Translations under genes and position numbers: made by a program
In this document: one piece after another, positions 1 to 12,077 of the stretch
How the letters are laid out: each line of letters starts with the position of its first letter
Numbering within the stretch: the first letter of the stretch is position 1
Assembly (NCBI GenBank): GCA_013076295.1
Contig: RQOL01000413.1
Span: 88,787-152,786, forward strand
Length of the DNA: 64,000 nucleotides
Source of the DNA: Sanderia malayensis
Taxonomy: Eukaryota > Cnidaria > Scyphozoa > Semaeostomeae > Pelagiidae
Reading direction: 5' to 3'
The notes under the pieces: model-generated
Told to the model about the DNA's origin: nothing
Seen by the model: only the letters and a program-made list of their open reading frames with translations
Databases searched by the model: none

Positions 1-570
1 TACCCTACAATACAGACCGTACAATAAATACCTTACAATACATACCCTACAATACATACCCTACAATACATACCCTACGATACATACCCTACAATACATA
101 CCCTACAATACATACCCTATAATACATACCCTACAATAAATACCTATAATAAACCCTACAATACATACCCCACAACACATACCCTACATAACATACCCTA
201 TAATACATACCCTACAATACATACCCTACAATACATACCCTACAATACATACCCTACAATACATACCCTACAATACATACCCTACAATACATACCTTACA
301 ATACATACCCTAAAATAAATACCCTACAATACATACCCTACTACATACATACCTACAATACATACCCTACAATACATACCCTACAATACATACCCTACAA
401 TACATACCCCACGATACATACCCTACATAACAAACCCTACAATACATACCCTACAATACATACACTACCATGCATACCCTACAATACATACCCTACAATA
501 CATACCCTACAATACATACCCTACAATACATACCGTACAACACATACCCTACATAACATACCCTATAATA
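1..570. repeat. 14-bp minisatellite array 1 (CCCTACAATACATA)n
   Basis: Tandem copies of the 14-mer CCCTACAATACATA with frequent variants (CTACGATAC, CTATAATAC, CAATAAATAC, CCTTACAATAC). The array is already under way at the window start. It is interrupted at 570/571 by an LTR retrotransposon and resumes at 4191, so 1-570 and 4191-5550 were one array before that insertion. No gene is present; short open frames across it are products of the repeat. Confidence 0.97.
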
Positions 571-863
571 TGTAGCGTGCCGCTATTGTAGATTGCGGCA
601 TTCGTTGTAAGTATTGCCGCCAATAAGGCCGGCACTTAATGACACTTGATATTTTCTTATAACACTAAATATCTTCTTCTTATTTACTTTTAATACCTTC
701 CTCGGCAGCCTTATAATATGTATATGAATTAGAATTGAACCTTGTACCCTGAGTAAATATATAACTTGGAGCTGAGCGTTAAAGAATCAGAATTATACAG
801 TTACTGCTTAGAACGGTTGTCGTTTTGTGCTTGTTCTTCTCTCTGCGAATCCTAAACGCTACA
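571..863 (+). repeat. 5' LTR
   Basis: 293-bp long terminal repeat with TG...CA ends, matched by 3898-4190. An AT-rich stretch (TATAATATGTATATG) and TAAATATATAAC in its second half could supply a core promoter. Identity to the 3' LTR implies recent insertion. Confidence 0.95.
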
Positions 864-882
864 TCTGGTGACAGGAGCTAGA
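864..882 (+). other. Probable primer-binding site region
   Basis: The sequence just after the 5' LTR begins TCTGGTGACAGGAGC. TGGTGAC at this place resembles the start of tRNA-complementary primer sites of Ty3/Gypsy elements, but the match runs out after a few bases. The tRNA cannot be named with confidence. Confidence 0.45.
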
Positions 883-908
883 GCTGAAGATCCAAGCTGT
901 CCTCGACG

Positions 909-1908
909 ATGTCTGTTTCTATTATTCCCGAGAAATTCGAATCTGGTGATTTTGTGGCCTGGCTTCGTAATTTTGAGTGCTGTGCTTCTGCTAACGGATG
1001 GAAGGATGAAGATAAACTGAAGAAATTGCCTGCATTTGAAGGGGCCAGCTGCTGCTCCTTTCCATGATCTTGTCGCTGAGCAAAAGGCAAGCTATGCTCG
1101 TTGTCGGCTCATCTCAAGAAAGCATTGTGTCCAGTCGTGAACCGTGAATTGTTCTACGCTGAGTTTGACTGCCGAAAGTTGCGACCCACAGAAGATCCGA
1201 ATTTGTTGCTGTGGGATCTTGAAGATCTTCTACGCAAGCCGAACTGATTTGTCCGACGACGCACGTGCTGCCTGCTGGCGCGGCAATTTATGAAAAGTTT
1301 GCCGCCACGATATTCGTCTGCGTCTGCTAGAAGGCAACCCTACGCCGTCGCTGCAAGACATGCGTGAGTTCGTCGAACGTTACCGAGCCGTTCATCACTT
1401 TCGCCGGGATGAGTCGCCTGTCTTGAGCACCAGTGCTGTGCCCAACGCTGCTCCGCCGGATGACTTTCGAGATGCCATCACAAGTTTGACTGCCGCCATT
1501 GCAAACTTGACGAAAAATCAAGAAAAGCTTCAGGCTGCTGTTTCTCAGCAACAACAACAGCCACGTCAGCCAAATGCAACACCGAGATCAAGATGGCCGT
1601 CCCAAGACACCAGCAACAGTCGTGCTCCACGCCGTTGTTTCAACTGCAACCAAGTGGGACATTTTGCTCGAGAGTGTCCATGGGATGTCAACGGTTCGTT
1701 GTGCCGTGGATGGGGGCATAGCCGTGACCAATGTGCCAACAACTTCGTGAACGCCGACCACCGCAACGCTGCTCAAGAAACTGTGCCTAGGCCACTAGCT
1801 TCTTCTACAAATGTAAGTCGAAATTCAGTATCTGTTGGTAATGTAGGTAATGCAGTATCTTCTTCTTCTTCTGCACGTTCTTTAAACTTCAACGGGGTGC
1901 CTAAGTAA
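909..1908 (+). pseudogene. gag-like capsid/nucleocapsid region, frameshifted
   Basis: An ATG at 909 opens a Gag-like frame (MSVSIIPEKFESGDFVAWL) that stops near 1065. The homologous reading continues in other frames (for example GPAAAPFHDLVAEQK from about 1039), so at least two frameshifts break the capsid part. The last frame (1360-1908) is open and ends in a zinc-knuckle nucleocapsid region. It contains one canonical CCHC box (CFNCNQVGHFARECP, about 1635-1679) and a second, degenerate one (LCRGWGHSRDQC). The family role would be particle assembly and RNA packaging. As it stands it cannot give a full Gag. Confidence 0.85.
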
Positions 1909-1943
1909 AGGGCTGTATTGACGGTCACCCCAATGTTTTTGTC

Positions 1944-2120
1944 TTGGCCTCTAGTTTTCCCTTGAGCTCTCAGCCCCTTGTCCAATGTTTTTTGAATGGG
2001 TCTACAGTTAGCGCCTTAATTGATACAGGCTCAATGAAATCGTTTATTAGCAACAGTGTTTTCCAAAACTTGCAGTCCTCACCGCCGCTTTATCCAGTCG
2101 ATTTAAACTGTGTAGGTGTT
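1944..2120 (+). pseudogene. Retroelement aspartic protease fragment
   Basis: The frame contains the aspartyl protease active-site motif ALIDTGS followed by KSFIS, typical of the N-terminal half of retroelement proteases that mature Gag-Pol. Homology ends near VDLNCVGV, about 2115. The next recognisable sequence is the C-terminal part of RNase H in a different frame. The rest of protease, all of reverse transcriptase and the start of RNase H are therefore deleted at about 2115-2127. Confidence 0.85.
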
Positions 2121-2126
2121 TTGCGG

Positions 2127-3881
2127 TTGACCATTTTCGGCCTTATTTGCTAGGCAAGCATTTCTCCGTAGTGACAGACCATAGCGCGTTGCGCTGGTTA
2201 AACTCAGTCGAACCCAAGGGCCGCATAGCGCGTTGGCTTATGACCTTGCAAGAATATACTTTTGATATCAAGCATAGGCCCGGTTCCGCAAACGCCAACG
2301 CTGACGCGTTGTCGCGGTTTTTGCCCGAAAAGCCTAAAAACTCGGTTCAGACTTGCGCCACTACTGCTTCGCCGTCTTATAATCTTTTTGACGCACAGCG
2401 TAGCGATAGTCGCTTACACACTATAATTGATTTGAAATTAGCAAAACTGCCAAAACCACCGCTATTTGCTTGGCGTAATGACCCTGTATTAAAAGCCTTT
2501 TGGCATTGCTGGGACACCTTGCATATTGTAAACGGGTTGCTCGTTAAAAGTCCGCATGAAAAGCAATTGTTACCAGAGTACTCGTTTGTCATTCCGACTG
2601 AATGGATTCCATCGGTGCTGCACGGTATTCATAGCAACCCACTTTCTGGTCATCTAGGCATTAAGCGAACTATTTTACGCACCAAAAACCGTTTTTTCTG
2701 GCCTATGATGAAACAACACATTGTTGATTTTGTTCGTTCTTGCCAAACTTGTGCGCAAAATAAATCCGACTTTAGTCGTAATCCTGCACCCATGCAGCCT
2801 TTAACCGTGAGTGAGCCTTTTGTATTTTGGGCCATGGACTATATGGGGCCACTCCCTGAAACCGCTAGGGGTAATAAACATCTACTCGTAGTTATGGACC
2901 ATTTCACTAAGTGGTGCGAAATATTTCCCACGCCCGATCAAAAAGCACGCACCGTAGCCGAAATTTTAGTTTCTCGCGTTTTCAGTCGATTTGGTCCGCC
3001 TACTATTATTCATTCCGACCAAGGCCGCAATTTTGAAAGTCACCTTATGCAGGAAATTTGCGATAATGGGCACGCATAAATCACGCACTACTGCCTATCA
3101 TCCGCAGTGTGACGGGCAGGTTGAGCGTCAGAACCGCACTATTCAAGACATGCTCGCGTCTATTGCGTCTGCGCATAAGGATGACTGGGATATTTGGGTA
3201 AGTCTTGTAGCTTACGCTTATAACACTAGCGTTCACGAATCTACTGGGTTTAGTCCATACGAACTAGTTTTCGGTCGCGAAGCGCGCACACCGCTAGAAT
3301 TAGATCTTAGCTTACCATTAAAAAACCCTTCTGATCAATCTGAATATTCGCAGACGATAAGACAAAAGCTGCAGAGTATCAAGCGGACTGCGCAACAAAA
3401 CTTAGATCAAAGTCGTGCTAGGCAGAAAAGTTATTACGATCGACGTGTAGCTGAATGGAATCCTCATCCAGTCGGTAGTTCCGTATGGCTGCGTCGCCCC
3501 AAAACGTGGAAGTTTGGGAAAAGGTGGCTCGGCCCGTACGAAATTCTTGACAACCGGGGGGTGAATTATTGGATACGTTGCGCAGACGGTAAAACTAAGG
3601 TAGTTCACCATGATAATCTTAAGGTCAGCGTTGTGCCATCCGGGCGAGGTGAGCCGCACTGCCCAGTAACTGAGTCGGCAGAAAATCAAGTTGTGGTCGG
3701 GGAACCTGCTATTGTAGAGGAAAACACACCCTTGTTTGTTTCGAACCCTGAGCCTGTCCCAGGTATCCCGGCGGGTAGCCCTGTGCGCGGAAACCCTGTG
3801 CCCCCCCCTAATGACCGCACTCGACCCGCACGACTGAGGCAAAATCCGCCGTTGTGGTTTGGAGAACTTCTTTATAACTAA
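2127..3881 (+). pseudogene. RNase H (C-terminal part) and integrase, one frameshift
   Basis: The first frame (to 3079) carries the RNase H tail (VVTDHSALRWL, then ADALSR). It continues with the integrase H-H-C-C zinc domain (HGIHSNPLSGHLG ... SCQTC) and two residues of the catalytic triad (AMDYMGP and HSDQG). Near 3060 the frame shifts; the second frame (to 3881) supplies the third catalytic residue (DGQVERQN), the GPY-type C-terminal module (GPYEIL) and an arginine/proline-rich tail. No chromodomain is seen. Integrase would insert cDNA into the genome. The single frameshift and the missing reverse transcriptase make this copy defective. The apparent start at 2147 is a TTG inside the domain, not a real start. 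Confidence 0.9.
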
Positions 3882-3883
3882 AT

Positions 3884-3897
3884 TAAGGGGGGGATGG
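3884..3897 (+). other. Polypurine tract
   Basis: TAAGGGGGGGATGG lies directly before the 3' LTR. This is the expected position and composition of the plus-strand primer in LTR retrotransposons. Confidence 0.8.
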
Positions 3898-4190
3898 TGT
3901 AGCGTGCCGCTATTGTAGATTGCGGCATTCGTTGTAAGTATTGCCGCCAATAAGGCCGGCACTTAATGACACTTGATATTTTCTTATAACACTAAATATC
4001 TTCTTCTTATTTACTTTTAATACCTTCCTCGGCAGCCTTATAATATGTATATGAATTAGAATTGAACCTTGTACCCTGAGTAAATATATAACTTGGAGCT
4101 GAGCGTTAAAGAATCAGAATTATACAGTTACTGCTTAGAACGGTTGTCGTTTTGTGCTTGTTCTTCTCTCTGCGAATCCTAAACGCTACA
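3898..4190 (+). repeat. 3' LTR
   Basis: 293-bp direct repeat of 571-863, with no difference found by eye. It is followed at once by the resumed 14-mer satellite. Confidence 0.95.
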
Positions 4191-5550
4191 AATACATACC
4201 ATACAATACATACCCTACAATAAATACCCTACAATACATACCCTACAATACATACCCTACAATACATACCCCACGATACATACCCTACAATACATACCCT
4301 ACAATACATACCCTATAATACATACCCTACAATAAATACCCTACAATACATACCCTACAATAAATACCTTACAATAAATACCCTACAATACATACCCTAC
4401 AATACATACCCTACAATACATACCCACATACATACCCTACATAACATACCCTATAATACATACCCTACAATAAATACCCTACAATAAATACCTTACAATA
4501 AATACCCTACAATACATACCCTACAATACATACCCTACAATACATACCCACGATACATACCCTACAATACATACCCTACAATACATACCCTACAATACAT
4601 ACCCTACAATACATACCCTACAATACATACCCTACAATAAATACCTTACAATACATACCCTACAATACATACCCTACAATACATACCCTACGATACATAC
4701 CCTACAATACATACCCTACAATACATACCCTATAATACATACCCTACAATAATACCCTACAATACATACCCTACAAAATACCCTACATACACACCCTACA
4801 ATACATACCCTACAATAAATACCTACAATACATACCCTACAATACATACCCTACAATACATACCCTACAATACATACCCTACAATACATACCCTACAATA
4901 CATACCCTAAATACATACCCTACAATAAATACCCTAAAATACATACCCTACAAAATACCCTACAAATAAATACCTACATAAAATACCCACAATACATACC
5001 CTACAATACATACCCTACAATACATTACCCACGATACATACCCTACAATACATACCCTACAATACATACCCTACAATACATACACTACCATACATACCCT
5101 ACAATACATACCCTACAATAAATACCTTACAATACATACCCTACAATACATACCCTAATACATACCCTACGATACATACCCTACAATACATACCCTACAA
5201 TACATACCCTATATACATACCCTACAATAAATACCCAAAATACCCTACAATAAATACCTACAATAATACCCTACAATACATACCCTACAATACATACCCT
5301 ACAATACATACCCAATACATACCCTACATAACATACCCTATAATACATACCCTACAATACATACCCTACAATACACACCCTACAATACATACTTTACAAA
5401 ACATACCCTACAACACATACCCTACAATACATACCCTACATAACATACCCTACAATACATACCCTACAATACATACAATACATACCCTACAATACATACC
5501 CTACAACACATACCCTACAATGCATACCCTACAATGCATACCCTACCATA
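4191..5550. repeat. 14-bp minisatellite array 1 continued
   Basis: Continuation of the array split by the retrotransposon. From about 4740 to 5330 many monomers lack one or two bases (for example CTACAAAATACCC), a different error profile from the cleaner arrays. No gene. Confidence 0.97.
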
Positions 5551-6539
5551 CTTCCCCCTGGCAACCACCCAGCGCCCACCCTGCCGCCCCCGTAAAAGCC
5601 GTTTAAAAATGAATTTATCAACCTACTTTACAGACACTAAAAGTTTCAAATTAAATTAACGTTGCGAATTTTCGTCCTACAGAACCCACGAAAATATCAA
5701 CATGAAGCTAATAGCTTGGCGAACATTAATCGAAAGTATTTGGGTGAAAAAAACAAAGTTTTGGCAGGTTAAAATTTAATTTTCGCAAATGCAAAACACA
5801 CGCGTGTTGCGTGAAAATTTCTTGTTTTCCAGCAAAACCCAATCTCGGCTAAAACTGTCCAAAAACAGAGGAAAAACAACAAAACAAAGAAACAAAGCCA
5901 TATAACTTTAGTTCTCGTGTAAATAAACAGTTATCGAAAGTTTAAATGGAGAAAATCGGCCCAGAATGACCCGAGAAAATCAAAATTGTCCTCGTGTTTT
6001 GGTTAGGCCCTCCAGCCGAAAGAAAAACGTGAGGTTAAACAAAACAAAACTCGTGCTGTTTAAAGCAAAAAACAATTGAATTTAGGAAATACCTTGAAAT
6101 AATTGTCCACACATTGTTTTCACAGGTCTTGACAACAATTGACACGTCTTTACAATTGATTTCCGGCACGTATTCCCGTTTAAACCCAAGCAACTTGCCG
6201 CCCGTTCAACTAAAAAGCACGTGCTTCTCCTTGCTCGTTTTGCATCTCATTAACTCCGTCCTCGGAACTTTCTAGAAAGTCGGAACACAAAATGGGCCAT
6301 AACTTCCGAGCTGTTTGGAGTAGAAATTAGCCACATACTTTACTTTCATCAGCGCAATGCAGCGATCATTTTGATACCAATTTGCACCCTTATTGATCCC
6401 CAGAAAAAAGCCTTTGTGTTCACAACGAAATTCCTTTGATTCCATTGTTCGGTCGAACGTCGATTGTTCAAGAAACAAGAGCCCATTGTTTAGAGTCGGC
6501 GTGTCACGTGTCGACGTAGATTATATAATAGAGACTAGC
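5551..6539 (+). repeat. Module A copy 1 (5'-deleted subtype)
   Basis: Non-coding AT-rich repeat. It starts with a short head (CTTCCCCCTGGCAACCACC) and jumps to the second half of the full module. It lacks roughly 500 bp present in copies at 7715, 10296 and 13736. Copy 7 (28923) shares the same shortened head. It ends with the conserved CACGTG, then TAGATTATATAATAGAGACTAGCC. It carries GAACTTTCTAGAA at 6265-6277. No credible gene. Confidence 0.9.
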
Positions 6540-7063
6540 CGGGGGCACTCGCTACGCTCGCTTCCCGGTGCCCGTCAAGTACAAAAAGTTTAATGTGGTT
6601 GGCGCGCTTCGCGCGCTGCATTCGCTCCCGCTCATGCCCATACATACATACAACATACCTACATACATGCATACATACGTACATACATACATACATACAT
6701 ACATACATACATACATACATACATACATACACACATACATACATACATACATACATACATACATACATACATACATACATACACGGGCCGGGTTCGGTCG
6801 CTTCGCTCCCTCCCCGGAGCCCGTCAAGTAAACAAAGCTTAATCTGGTTGGCGCGCTTCGCGCGCTGCATTCGCTGCCGCTCATGCCCATACATACATAC
6901 ATACATACATACATACATACATACATACATGAGCCGGGTTCGGTCGCTTCGCTCCCTCCCCGGAGCCCATCACATAAACAAAGCTTAATCTGGTGGGCGC
7001 GCTTCGCGCGCTGCATTCGCTACCGCTCATGCCCATACATACATACATACAAACATACATACA
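6540..7063 (+). repeat. GC-rich core / (CATA)n cluster 1, three cores
   Basis: Three GC-rich cores of about 100 bp, each followed by a (CATA)n tract of about 30 to 140 bp. Each core runs from a GGTCGCTTCGCTCCCTC-like start through CAAAGCTTAATCTGG to a perfect hairpin, GCGCGC-TTC-GCGCGC, then TGCATTCGCT and CTCATGCCC. The last CATA tract passes directly into the 14-mer array. Open frames here are repeat artefacts. Confidence 0.95.
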
Positions 7064-7714
7064 TACCCTACAATACATACCCTACAATACATACCCTACA
7101 ATACATACCTAACATATACACTATACATACCCTACTACTACCTATCTAATACATACCCTACAATACATACCCTACATAAATACCCTACAATACATACCTA
7201 CAATACATACCCACAATACATACATACATACATACCCTACAATACATACCCTAATACATACCCTACAATACATACCCTAAAATACATACCCTACAATACA
7301 TACCCTACAATACATACCCTACAATACATACCCTACAATACATACCCTACAATACATACCCTACAATACAAACCCTACAGTACATACCCTACAATACATA
7401 CCCTACAATACATACCCTACGATACATACCCTACAATACATACCATACGATACATACCCTACGATACATACCCTACAATACATACCCTACAATACATACC
7501 CTACATACATACCCTACGATATACCCTACGATACATACCCTAATACATACCCTACAATACATACCCTAATACATACCCTACGATACATACCCTACGATAC
7601 ATACCCTAAAATACATACCCTACAATACATACCCTACAATATATACCCTACAATACATACCCTACAATACATACCCTACATAACGTACCCTACAATACAT
7701 ACCCTACAATACAC
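7064..7714. repeat. 14-bp minisatellite array 2
   Basis: CCCTACAATACATA tandem array between core cluster 1 and module A copy 2. The first 200 bp is ragged (missing bases); the rest is regular, with many CTACGATAC variants. Confidence 0.96.
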
Positions 7715-9176
7715 AGGACGCCACATTTCTAAAGAAAGTAAAGGTGGGAGGTCGAATCTTCCCCCCTGCCAAGCGACCGCCCCGCGCCAACGCCGCCCCC
7801 CTGAAAACCGCTTCCGAAAGTTGCTAGCTTCAGTGTGAAGTTTAAAAAAAAAAGTTGCCTTCAAAAATTTAATCAATCTTGGAAAATTTAAACTCAATCT
7901 GTAATAAAAAATATATCAAACTGTAGCTAAGGAAACAGCGAATCCGATAAATATATTCACATTTCTTAACAGTGTTGTTTTGAATTTTAAGAGAGTATTT
8001 AGTGCAGCCCATCACAAAAGCCGTGAAAAAATTTATTCATCAGCCAACTTTAAGAACACAAAAATTCCCCTAACTTGGTCAAAATTTGTCCATTTGAACT
8101 CAAATTACAGCAGCATGAAGCTAATACCTTGGCAAATAAATATCGAATATATTTGGGTGCATATGAAAAGCTTTTCGCAATTTTAGTTGTAAATTTTTGA
8201 AGTCCAAGACATGATTTTCTTGACCAAAATTGGCAGTGAAATCAAACCCCTGCAAAAAATATCATTTCAAACACGATTCACCAAGTTTCAAATTAAATTA
8301 ACGTGGCCAATTTTTGTCCTACAGAACCCACGAAAATATCAACATGAAGCTAATAGCTTGGCGAACATTTATCGAAAGTATTTGGGTGAAAAAACAAAGT
8401 TTTGGCAGGTTAAAAAATGATTTTTGCAAATGCAAAACACACGCGTGTTGCTTGAAAATTTCGTGTTTCCAGCAAAATCCAAACTCGGCTAAAACTGTCC
8501 AAAAACAGAGGAAAATCAACAAAACAAAAAAACAAAGCCAGATAACTTTAGTTCTTGTGTAAATAAACAGTTATCGAAAGTTTAAATGGAGAAAATCGGC
8601 CTAGAACGACCGAGAAAATCAAAATTGTCTTCCTGTTTTGGTTAGGCCCTCGAGCCGAAAGAAAAACGTGAGGTTAAAAAACAAAACTCGTGCTATTTTC
8701 AGCCAAAAACAATGAAATAAAAGAAATACCTTGAAATAATTGTCCACACTTTGTCTCCACAGGTCCTGAGAACAATTGACATGTCTTTACAATTGATTTC
8801 CGGCACGTATTGACGTTTAAATCTGAGCAACTTGCCGCCCGTTCAACTAAAAAAACACGTGCTTCTCCCTGCTCGTTTTGCATCTCATTAACTCGGTCCT
8901 GGGAACTTTCTAGAAAGTCGGAACACAAAATGGCCATAACTCCCGAACCGCTGGGTTAGAAATTAACCAAATAGTACACTGTCATCAGCACAATGCAGCG
9001 ATCATTTCTATACCGATTTGCACCCTTATTGAGCCCCCAAAAAAAAGCCTTTATGGATACAACGAAATTCCTTTGATCCCATTGTTCGGTCGAACGTCGA
9101 TTGTTCACCAAACAATGGCCCATTGTTCAGCGGCTCCCGGTCACGTGTCGACGTAGATTATATAATAGAGACTAGC
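7715..9176 (+). repeat. Module A copy 2 (full length)
   Basis: Full module of about 1.46 kb. The head is GACGCCACATTTCTAAAGAAAG, then a C-rich strip, then AT-rich sequence holding an internal tandem duplication of about 230 bp (ATGAAGCTAATA-CTTGG at about 8114 and 8343). The end has CACGTG and the ATTGTT cluster. It carries the heat-shock-type element at 8903-8915. Diagnostic variants (AGTACACTGTCATCAGCAC, TTTATGGATACAACG) group it with copy 6. A 68-codon open frame at 7980 recurs in copies 4 and 8 but is broken in others; I treat it as non-coding. Confidence 0.9.
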
Positions 9177-9770
9177 CGGGGGCCCGGTCGCTACGCTCCC
9201 TCCCCGGAGCCCCCCAAGCAACAAAGCTTAATCTGGTTGGCGCGCTTCGCGCGCTGCATTCGCTGCCGCTCATGCCCATACATACATACATACATACATA
9301 CATACATACATACACACATACATACATGGGCCGGGTTCGGTCGCTTCGCTCCCTCCCCGGAGCCCGTCAAATAAGCAAAGCTCAATCTGGTTGGCGCGCT
9401 TCGCGCGCTGCATTCGCTCCCGCTCATGCCCATACATACATACATGCATACATACATACATACATACATACATACATACATACATGGGCCGGGTTCGGCC
9501 GCTTCGCTCCCTCCCCGGAGCCCATCAAGTAAACAAAGCTTAATCTGGTTGGCGGGCTTCGCGTGCTGCATTCGCTCCCGCTCATGCCCATACATACATA
9601 CATACATACATACATACATACATACATACATACCTGAGCCGGGTTCGGTCGCTTCGCTCCCTCCCCGGAGCCTGTCAAGTAACGAAAGCTTAATCTGGTG
9701 GGCGCGCTTCGCGCGCTGCATTTGCTACCGCTCATGCCCATACATACATACATACATACATACATACATA
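9177..9770 (+). repeat. GC-rich core / (CATA)n cluster 2, four cores
   Basis: Four cores separated by short (CATA)n tracts, the largest cluster in the window. The third core has GCGGGC-TTC-GCGTGC, one of the few cases where the hairpin stem is broken. The others keep GCGCGC-TTC-GCGCGC. Confidence 0.95.
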
Positions 9771-10295
9771 CCCTACAATACATACCCTACGATACATACC
9801 CTACAATACATACCCTACAATACATACCCTACAATACATACCCTACAATACATACCCTACAATACATACCCTACAATACATACCCTACAATACATACCCT
9901 ACAATACATACCCTACAATACATAACCTACAATACATACCCTACCATACATACCCTAGAATACATACCCTACAATACATACCCTACAATACATATTCCTA
10001 CAATACATATGCAACCATACATACCCTACAATACATACCCTACAATACATACCCTACAATACATACCCTACAATACATACCCTACAATACATACCTTACC
10101 ATACATACCCTACAATACATACCCTACAATATACCCTACATACATACCTACAATACATACCCTACAATATCATACCTACTTACATACCCACATACTACCA
10201 CAATACATACCTTACAATACATAGCCTACAATACATACCCTACAATACATACCCTACAATACATACCCTACAATAAATACCCTACAATAAATACT
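9771..10295. repeat. 14-bp minisatellite array 3
   Basis: Tandem CCCTACAATACATA, regular until about 10120 and then ragged. It is open in more than one frame because the monomer and its common variants contain no stop codon in that phase. No gene. Confidence 0.96.
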
Positions 10296-11747
10296 ACGAC
10301 GCAACATTTCTAAAGAAAGTAAAGGTGGGAGGTCGGATCTCCCCCCTGGCAATCGACCGCCCAGCGCCCACCTGCCGCCCCCTGAAAGCCGAAGGTTGAT
10401 AGCTTCAGTGTGAAGTTTGAAAAAAAAAGTTGCCTTCAAAAATTTAATCAATCCTGGAAAATTTAAACTCAATCTGTAATAAAAATTATATCAAACTGTA
10501 GCTGAGGAAACAGCGAATCCGATAAAAATATTCACATTTCTTAACAGTGTTGTTTGAATTTTAAGAGAGTATTTAGTGCAGCCCAACACAAAACCCATGG
10601 AAAATTTATTCATCTGCCAACTTTAAAAACACAAAATTCCCCTAACTTGGTCAAACATTGTCCATTTTAACTCAAATTACATCAACATGAAGCTAATACC
10701 TTGGCGAATATGTATCGAAAGTACTTGGGTGCATACGAAATGCTTTTCGCAATTTTAGTTGTACATTTTTGAAGTCCAAGACATGATTTTGTTGATCAAA
10801 AATAGCCGTGAAATCAAACCCGTGAAAAGAATAGCATTTAAAACACGATTCACCAACTTTCAAATTAAATTAACGTGGCCAATTTTTGTCCTACACACCC
10901 CACGAAAATATCAACATGAAGCTAATAGCTTGGCGAACATTTCTCAAAAGTATTTGGGTGAAAAAAACAAAGTTTTGGCAGGTTCAAAATTAATTTTCGC
11001 AAATGCAAAACACACGCGTGTTGCTTGAAAATTTCGTGTTTTTCAGCAAAATCCAAACTCGGCTAAAACTGTCCAAAAACAGTGGAAAATCAACAAAACA
11101 AAAAAAACAAAGCCATATAACTTTAGTTCTTGTGCAAATAAACAGTTATCGAAAGTTTAAATGGAGAAAATCGGCCCAGAACGACCCGAGAAAATCAAAA
11201 TTGTTTGTGTTTTGGTTAGGCCCTCGAGCCGAAAGAAAAACGTGAGGTGAAACAAAACAAAACTCGTGCTATTTAAAGCCAAAAACAATTGAATAAAGGA
11301 AATACCTTGAAATAATTGTCCACCAATTGTCTCCACAGTCTGACAACAATTGACACGTCTTTACAATTGATTTCCGGCACGTATTCACGTTTAAACCCGA
11401 GTAACTTGCCGCCCGTTCAACTAAAAAGCACGTGCTTCTCCTTGCTCGTTTTGCATCTCCTTAACTCCGTCCTCGGAACTTTCTAGAAAGTCGGAACACA
11501 AAATGGGCCATAACTCCGAACTGTTTGGAGTAGAAATTAGCCACATACTTTACTTTCATCAGCGCAATGCAGCGATCATTTTGATACCAATTTGCACCCT
11601 TATTGACCCCAGAAAAAAAGCCTTTGTGTTCACAACGAAATTCCTTTGATCCCATTGTTCGTCGCGTCGATTGTTCAAGAAACAATAGCCCATTGTCAGA
11701 GTCGGCGGTCACGTGTCGACGTAGATTATATAATAGAGACTAGCCGG
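10296..11747 (+). repeat. Module A copy 3 (full length)
   Basis: Full module with head ACGACGCAACATTTCTAAAG. The internal duplication is present. The heat-shock-type element is at 11476-11488. The 3' part (TTAGCCACATACTTTACTTTC, GCCTTTGTGTTCACAACG) groups it with copies 1 and 5. Confidence 0.9.
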
Positions 11748-12077
11748 GGCACTCGCTCGCTCGCTTCCCGGAGCCCCCGAAGCAACAAAAGTTTAATGTG
11801 GTTGGCGCGCTTCGCGCGCTGCATTCGCTCCCGCTCATGCCCATACATACATACATACATACATATATACATACATACATACTACAACCTACATACATAC
11901 ATACATACATACATACATACATACATACATACATACATACATACATACATACATACATGGGCCGGGTTCGGTCGCTTCGCTCCCTCCCCGGAGCCCGTCA
12001 AGTAGACAAAGCTTAATCTGGTTGGCGCGCTTCGCGCGCTGCATTCGCTGCCGCTCATGCCCATACATACATACATA
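11748..12077 (+). repeat. GC-rich core / (CATA)n cluster 3, two cores
   Basis: Two cores. The CATA tract between them is interrupted by ATATATAC and CTACAACCTAC. Both hairpins are GCGCGC-TTC-GCGCGC. Confidence 0.95.

Larger units (their letters stand above)
571..4190 (+). mobile_element. Ty3/Gypsy LTR retrotransposon, internally deleted
   Basis: This is a full LTR-to-LTR insertion of 3.6 kb, short for Ty3/Gypsy elements (usually about 5 kb or more). Two 293-bp direct repeats (571-863 and 3898-4190) begin TGTAG and end CTACA and look identical by eye. The 4-bp sequence AATA occurs just before the left LTR (567-570) and just after the right LTR (4191-4194), consistent with a target-site duplication. 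A likely primer-binding region follows the left LTR and a polypurine tract precedes the right one. The order gag, protease, RNase H, integrase is the Ty3/Gypsy order. The reverse transcriptase domain is missing, and gag and integrase carry frameshifts, so this copy cannot move by itself. It lies inside the 14-mer satellite. Confidence 0.95.

Noticed and set aside
1..570. CCCTA-containing 14-mer as telomeric repeat
   Set aside because: The unit is CCCTACAATACATA rather than (CCCTAA)n, arrays are interspersed with other modules, and there is no terminal orientation or chromosome end in the window.
3402..3962. 186-codon minus-strand open frame
   Set aside because: Lies antisense to the integrase C-terminal region and runs into the LTR; a shadow of the real coding strand.
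6640..7060. CRISPR-like alternation of GC cores and spacers
   Set aside because: The sequence between cores is the simple repeat (CATA)n rather than unique spacers, and the context is eukaryotic.
7980..8186. 68-residue open frame recurring in module A copies 2, 4 and 8
   Set aside because: The copies are recent duplicates, so a shared frame is expected. Copy 3 breaks it and copies 1, 5 and 7 lack the region. No domain recognised.
9426..10313. 295-codon open frame of HTYIHTYI and IPYNTYPTIHTLQY repeats
   Set aside because: Translation of (CATA)n and of the 14-mer. Three 14-mers make 42 nt, so the frame cycles without stops. No start context, domain or non-repeat content.
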